A stretch of DNA of 64,000 bases. It comes from Nitrospira sp. (GTDB taxonomy: Bacteria > Nitrospirota > Nitrospiria > Nitrospirales > Nitrospiraceae). Location of the stretch: contig CP060499.1 in NCBI GenBank assembly GCA_024760525.1, positions 2,687,501 to 2,751,500 of the forward strand. Direction: 5' to 3'. The notes beneath the pieces are model-generated. The model worked only from the letters and a program-made list of their open reading frames with translations. It was not told the origin of the DNA and did no database searches. Below, in pieces: positions 61,355 through 64,000 of the stretch. The position numbers were made by a program, and so were the translations under genes. Numbering within the stretch: the stretch's first letter is position 1; each line of letters opens with the position of its first letter.

Positions 61355-62140
61355 ATGGCACACCAGCCGTCCTCAAGCCTCGCCCACCTCTCTGAAAGTG
61401 AGCTGACCGCCAAGCTGGAGCCGGAACTCCTCCCGAAACATGTAGCGGTGATCATGGACGGCAACGGGCGTTGGGCGGAGCTTCGCGGTCTCCCTCGCAT
61501 CGCCGGCCATCGGGAAGGCATCAACTCCGTGAGGGAGATGATTACTCTGTGTCTGGAACTCGGCATCCATGCCCTCACCATCTATGCGTTTTCGCAGGAA
61601 AATTGGAACCGCCCCACGCAAGAAATCAACGCGCTCATGGGTCTCTTGGAACATTACCTCTCTACCGAGCGTGCCAGTCTCATCGAGCAGGGTGTTCGCT
61701 TCCGCGCTATCGGCCGCCACGATCTTCTTCCTTCATCGGCCCAACACTGGGTCCGCACGACCGAGAAGGAGACCTCACATCTTGACAAATTGATCCTCAC
61801 GGTCGCTCTCAGCTACGGAGGGCGAGCCGAGATCGTCGATGCGGTGAAGACATTGATCGAGGACGTCCAGGCCGGAACCGTACAACCGAGCTTGGTCGAT
61901 GAAACCACGATCCAACAGTACCTGTACACTCATCCGCTCTCGGACCCTGATTTACTCATTCGGACGAGCGGAGAAACCAGGATCAGCAATTTTCTCTTAT
62001 GGCAACTGGCCTACACGGAACTGTGCTTCACCCCGACCTTGTGGCCGGATTTTCGACGACGGGAGTTTCTGCTGGCGTTGATCGAATATCAAAGACGGGA
62101 ACGTCGTTTTGGCCGAGTCCTAAGCACCGTGTCATCCTAA
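61355..62140 (+). CDS. uppS: Undecaprenyl diphosphate synthase
   Basis: 261 residues, cis-prenyltransferase. AVIMDGNGRWAELRGLPRIAGHREGINSVREM (pyrophosphate-binding Asp), LTIYAFSQENWNRP, and DPDLLIRTSGETRISNFLLWQLAYTELCFTPTLWPDF are complete. It makes C55-PP for peptidoglycan. First of the uppS-cdsA-dxr run. Confidence 0.96.
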   Translation: MAHQPSSSLAHLSESELTAKLEPELLPKHVAVIMDGNGRWAELRGLPRIAGHREGINSVREMITLCLELGIHALTIYAFSQENWNRPTQEINALMGLLEHYLSTERASLIEQGVRFRAIGRHDLLPSSAQHWVRTTEKETSHLDKLILTVALSYGGRAEIVDAVKTLIEDVQAGTVQPSLVDETTIQQYLYTHPLSDPDLLIRTSGETRISNFLLWQLAYTELCFTPTLWPDFRRREFLLALIEYQRRERRFGRVLSTVSS

Positions 62141-62193
62141 TCCTTGTGGGATATCCCCTCACTACCGACGCTATTGCCCACAGCTTGATATCT

Positions 62194-63036
62194 GTGACCA
62201 CCTCACCAGCACGCACTCGACGATTCGATCTTCGGCGTCTCTACACCGCGGCGGCGCTGATCCCGGCCGTGTATGTCATCATCGCCTATCTTGCTCCCTG
62301 GGCCTTGACGCTCCTCTTGATCGCCGTCGGTTCCATGGCCCTGTTGGAACTGTATCGCCTCAGTTTCCAATCACGCTTGAACCGCCTTCTCGTCGGCATC
62401 GGGTTGGCAACCTTTGTGATGGTACTCGCGCACTCTCATGTATCCCTCGGCCTGCCGGAGCTGTTGATCGCCGGTACGCTCGTCGTGGGCACGGCCGTAT
62501 TCTTCGTCGCTCCATCGGCGGAGCATCGATGGAAAGATGCGCTGATCATCCTCTTCGGCGTGCTCTACGTCGGCTTTCCCCTTAGCACCGTGGTCTCGAC
62601 CCGCTCACTGCCGTCCGGCGAATTCCTGGTCCTCTTCCTGGCGGCGGTCACCTGGGCTTCCGATACCGGCGCCTACTACACCGGAACGCTCTGGGGGAAA
62701 CACCTGCTTATCCCGTCGATCAGTCCAAAGAAAACCGTCGAGGGGGTACTCGGAGGACTCGCGCTCGCCGTGATGGCCGCACTCCTGGCTCAGCAGTGGT
62801 TTGCCTCCCAGCTTTCATTGTCGGATGCGTTGATTCTCGGCGCGCTCTTGACCGGAGCGGGGCTGATTGGAGACCTGTTCGAATCGGTGATCAAACGTCG
62901 GACGGGAGTCAAAGACTCCGGGGGGATCCTGCCGGGCCACGGCGGTATGTTGGACCGGCTCGATAGTCTCTTGTTCACCGCCCCCACCTTCTACTACTAT
63001 GTCGCCTGCGTCCGCGGCCTGTCGCCGTCTCTATAG
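62194..63036 (+). CDS. cdsA: Phosphatidate cytidylyltransferase
   Basis: 280 residues from the GTG at 62194 (family size; earlier GTG at 62146 is an alternative). Seven or eight TM helices. The C-terminal signature SVIKRRTGVKDSGGILPGHGGMLDRLDSLLFTAP is complete. Makes CDP-diacylglycerol. No clear Shine-Dalgarno, so the start is uncertain. Confidence 0.9.
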   Translation: MTTSPARTRRFDLRRLYTAAALIPAVYVIIAYLAPWALTLLLIAVGSMALLELYRLSFQSRLNRLLVGIGLATFVMVLAHSHVSLGLPELLIAGTLVVGTAVFFVAPSAEHRWKDALIILFGVLYVGFPLSTVVSTRSLPSGEFLVLFLAAVTWASDTGAYYTGTLWGKHLLIPSISPKKTVEGVLGGLALAVMAALLAQQWFASQLSLSDALILGALLTGAGLIGDLFESVIKRRTGVKDSGGILPGHGGMLDRLDSLLFTAPTFYYYVACVRGLSPSL

Positions 63037-63053
63037 AATTGAGAGGAGAGGTT

Positions 63054-64000
63054 ATGAAGTCGATTATCATCTTGGGGTCGACCGGATCGATCGGAACCAA
63101 TACGCTCGATATCGTTCAGCGATTTCCCGATGAATTTCGTGTCGTCGGGCTGACGGCCGGCAGTAATATCGACAAGCTTGAAGAGCAGATCCGCCGGTTC
63201 AGACCCAAAGCCGTCGCCGTCTCGACGGAGTCCTCCGCAGCCGTGCTCCAAAAGCGCTGTGCCGGACTTCCGGTTGAGATCATGGCCGGCGAAGAAGGAA
63301 TCGTACAGGTGGCATCCGGGCTGGATGCCGAACTGGTGATTTCCGCCATCGTGGGCGCGGCCGGCCTCGTACCGACCTTATCGGCAATCCGCAGCGGAAA
63401 GCACATCGCCTTGGCCAACAAAGAACCGATGGTGATGGCCGGCAAGTTGATGCAGGATGAAGCCCGGCAACATGGTGTCCGGATTTTTCCGGTCGACAGC
63501 GAACACAGCGCGATCTTTCAGTCCTTGGAAGGACATCGGATTGAAGATGTCCGGCGACTGATCCTCACCGCATCCGGCGGAGCCCTTTGGACACTTCCGC
63601 AAGAACAGCTTCAGGACGTGACCCCCGAACGAGCCCTGCAGCATCCAAACTGGAAGATGGGGTCCAAGATCACCATCGACTCGGCCACGCTGATGAATAA
63701 AGGCTTGGAAATCGTGGAAGCCCGCTGGCTCTTCAATATCCCCGAGTCCAATATCGACGTCATGGTTCATCGGGAAAGCATCATTCATTCTCTGGTAGAA
63801 TATAAAGACCGTTCGATCATCGCTCAGTTGGGACTTCCGGATATGCGAACTCCTATCTCGTACGCCATGCGCTATCCGGCCAGGATGGCTCTCGACCTCC
63901 CGTCATTGGATCTGACGGAAATCGGACACTTGACGTTCTGCAAGCCCGACCATGATCGCTTTCCCTGTCTCAATCTCGGGTACGAGTCCCTTCGAATCGG
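63054..64000 (+). CDS. dxr: 1-deoxy-D-xylulose 5-phosphate reductoisomerase (3' truncated)
   Basis: ATG at 63054 after GAGAGGAGAGG; the frame continues to the window end (315 codons). NADPH-binding IILGSTGSIGTNTLDIV, LANKEPMVMAG, FPVDSEHSAIFQSLEG (Asp/Glu metal ligands), SGGALW and HPNWKMGSKITIDSATLMNKGLE. MEP pathway second step, giving isoprenoid precursors used by uppS and the hopanoid genes. Confidence 0.95.
   Translation, partial: MKSIIILGSTGSIGTNTLDIVQRFPDEFRVVGLTAGSNIDKLEEQIRRFRPKAVAVSTESSAAVLQKRCAGLPVEIMAGEEGIVQVASGLDAELVISAIVGAAGLVPTLSAIRSGKHIALANKEPMVMAGKLMQDEARQHGVRIFPVDSEHSAIFQSLEGHRIEDVRRLILTASGGALWTLPQEQLQDVTPERALQHPNWKMGSKITIDSATLMNKGLEIVEARWLFNIPESNIDVMVHRESIIHSLVEYKDRSIIAQLGLPDMRTPISYAMRYPARMALDLPSLDLTEIGHLTFCKPDHDRFPCLNLGYESLRI

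Noticed and set aside
1..64000. CRISPR array, rRNA, tRNA, prophage or origin
   Set aside because: No evenly spaced repeats, RNA-gene signatures, phage genes or DnaA-box clusters were seen on reading.

Overview
The window is about 64 kb of a moderately GC-rich bacterial chromosome with dense, short-operon gene organisation. Gene content (hydroxysqualene-route hopanoid genes hpnD and hpnE, an adenosylcobalamin-dependent class II ribonucleotide reductase, many LspA-type lipoproteins, a SUOX-family molybdoenzyme, type-4 uracil-DNA glycosylase, MEP-pathway dxr) fits a Gram-negative member of the Nitrospirota, most likely a Nitrospira-like organism. That assignment is inference from gene content and style; no rRNA or marker search could be run. 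I saw no rRNA, tRNA, CRISPR array, prophage or replication origin.

Layout. 1-9.6 kb: 5'-truncated sulfite-oxidase-like enzyme, a helical-repeat/2TM pore-like membrane protein, lspA, a nucleoside deaminase, several lipoproteins, a neutral zinc metallopeptidase with a FUN14 protein, an exported Lon-like (S16) protease, and an RNase HI fused to an ABC ATPase. 9.7-16.8 kb: housekeeping genes on the minus strand (aroC, aspS, rluB-type, guaA, guaB). 17-26 kb: an unusual accessory stretch with a 989-residue FN3/NHL-repeat protein, small exported proteins, a c-type cytochrome, a poorly coding but structured 1.1 kb gap holding a possible 26-residue membrane peptide, and a tight five-gene minus-strand operon of lipoproteins ending in what looks like a split, divergent copper-amine-oxidase-like protein. 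26-36 kb: methyltransferase, proA, an ATP/ADP-antiporter-like membrane protein, ltaE, a nucleotidyltransferase, and gnd-zwf (oxidative pentose phosphate).

36-46 kb: signalling and unknowns: SGNH hydrolase/thioredoxin pair, a HEAT-repeat protein followed by an HD-GYP protein that appear to share a 100-residue N-terminal domain, a FolB-methyltransferase fusion, a PHP phosphoesterase, a membrane Ser/Thr kinase, and a Cys-rich repeat protein. 46-53 kb: divergent yjbQ/nrdJ, an SH3-like membrane protein, a HAD phosphatase, a cytosolic BtuF-like protein and hpnD-hpnE. 53-57.5 kb: uracil-DNA glycosylase carrying a beta-clamp-like tail, then a mobile zone with a decayed IS3-family element, an orphan Xre-type regulator and a DUF4258/YgiT toxin-antitoxin pair. 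57.5-64 kb: dienelactone hydrolase, the tldD/pmbA pair and the uppS-cdsA-dxr isoprenoid/lipid cluster, with dxr running off the window end.

Four copies of one 165-210 bp intergenic repeat with imperfect terminal inverted repeats lie at 5.3, 16.8, 27.4 and 54.3 kb. Two of them start immediately after a stop codon. They are the clearest non-coding structure in the window.
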